64,000 nucleotides of DNA, taken from positions 62,001 to 126,000 of the forward strand of contig JASANC010002722.1 in the NCBI GenBank assembly GCA_030248135.1, given 5' to 3'. The position numbers and the translations under genes are program-made. Positions within the stretch are counted from its first letter, which is position 1. Each line of letters opens with the position of its first letter. Origin of the DNA: Theristus sp. LFF4_11 (taxonomy: Eukaryota; Nematoda; Chromadorea; Monhysterida; Xyalidae). Shown here piece after piece: positions 63,616-64,000 of this stretch. The notes under the pieces were generated by a model. That model was given only the letters and a program-made list of their open reading frames with translations, was not told the origin of the DNA and did no database searches.

Positions 63616-64000
63616 CTGGCAAAGTCAGTGGCACTGGGTTAATTTAGAATTCCATTGAAAACGTTCTTCGAAGAAGTTTCAACAAACCCATGGGAAAATG
63701 AAAGACCAACAGTGACAACAACGACAAAAACACTGGGAAAACTTCTAGAAATAGTAAAGTAAACTCTGTTCCAAAGCTGCGCTCAAGTCATTTGGAATGG
63801 CTTAACCAATGGGTCACCGGATTTACAAAAAGGGAAGAGTGTCCATAGCCAGAATAATAACGGACTACCAACCAGCCGCCCATGAAATCCCTTGACAATC
63901 AGGCGACAAGCCTTTCGAAACAGCCTGAACGCAGCTTCGGAACGGGATCAGAAAACCACAACAAAAACACGAGATAAAAGCAAGTGGTGTCCTGCCTGCA
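63616..64000. other. Right edge, presumed MRCK intron
   Basis: No exon was found in these 385 bases on the minus strand. The next upstream MRCK exon should lie beyond the window. Confidence 0.5.

Overview
The window is nuclear DNA from an animal, most likely an invertebrate. All seven clear protein genes are split into short exons by GT-AG introns, and their products are metazoan: a bestrophin, a DRAM/TMEM150-type membrane protein, a Cys-loop ligand-gated channel, a NuMA/LIN-5-type spindle protein, the respiratory assembly factor DMAC2L, prostaglandin reductase 2 and the kinase MRCK. The phylum cannot be fixed from the sequence. A Penelope-like retroelement of the Naiad type and tRNA-derived SINEs fit an invertebrate. 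All exon models were built by hand from ORF continuity, splice-site phase and family conservation.

Layout from left to right: the 3' part of a bestrophin gene (+, 2-1674); a repeat-poor 2.3 kb gap; a seven-exon DRAM-like gene (-, 4017-9109); a 9 kb repeat block (9.1-18.2 kb) with G-run-rich repeats and an intact Naiad-type element (ORF 10369-13482, -) carrying a hammerhead-like RNA motif at its 3' end; a nine-exon anion-type Cys-loop channel (+, 18239-21261); a foldback DNA transposon (22329-23786); a 30-exon NuMA-like gene (+, 24233-37631) with two hAT-type elements in its introns, one itself split by a SINE; DMAC2L (+, 39457-41440); PTGR2 (+, 42815-46365); and the C-terminal 1,311 codons of MRCK (-, 47960-63615, kinase domain beyond the right edge). 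The MRCK introns hold a foldback element, a second SINE and a 2.9 kb inverted-repeat element.

The genes are unrelated housekeeping and signalling genes and form no operon or pathway cluster. NuMA and MRCK both act on the cell cortex and cytoskeleton, but nothing in the sequence suggests co-regulation. The mobile DNA is unusually readable: five insertions have target-site duplications that can be read directly (9 bp, 9 bp, 8 bp, 8 bp, and a TTAA pair), one SINE has its empty site preserved in a sister repeat, and several MITE families recur in introns and gaps.

The most unusual signal is at 10265-10347. Just downstream of the Naiad ORF, two 10-bp hairpins carry loops that together contain every core nucleotide of a hammerhead ribozyme, but in a permuted order that requires loop-loop pairing.
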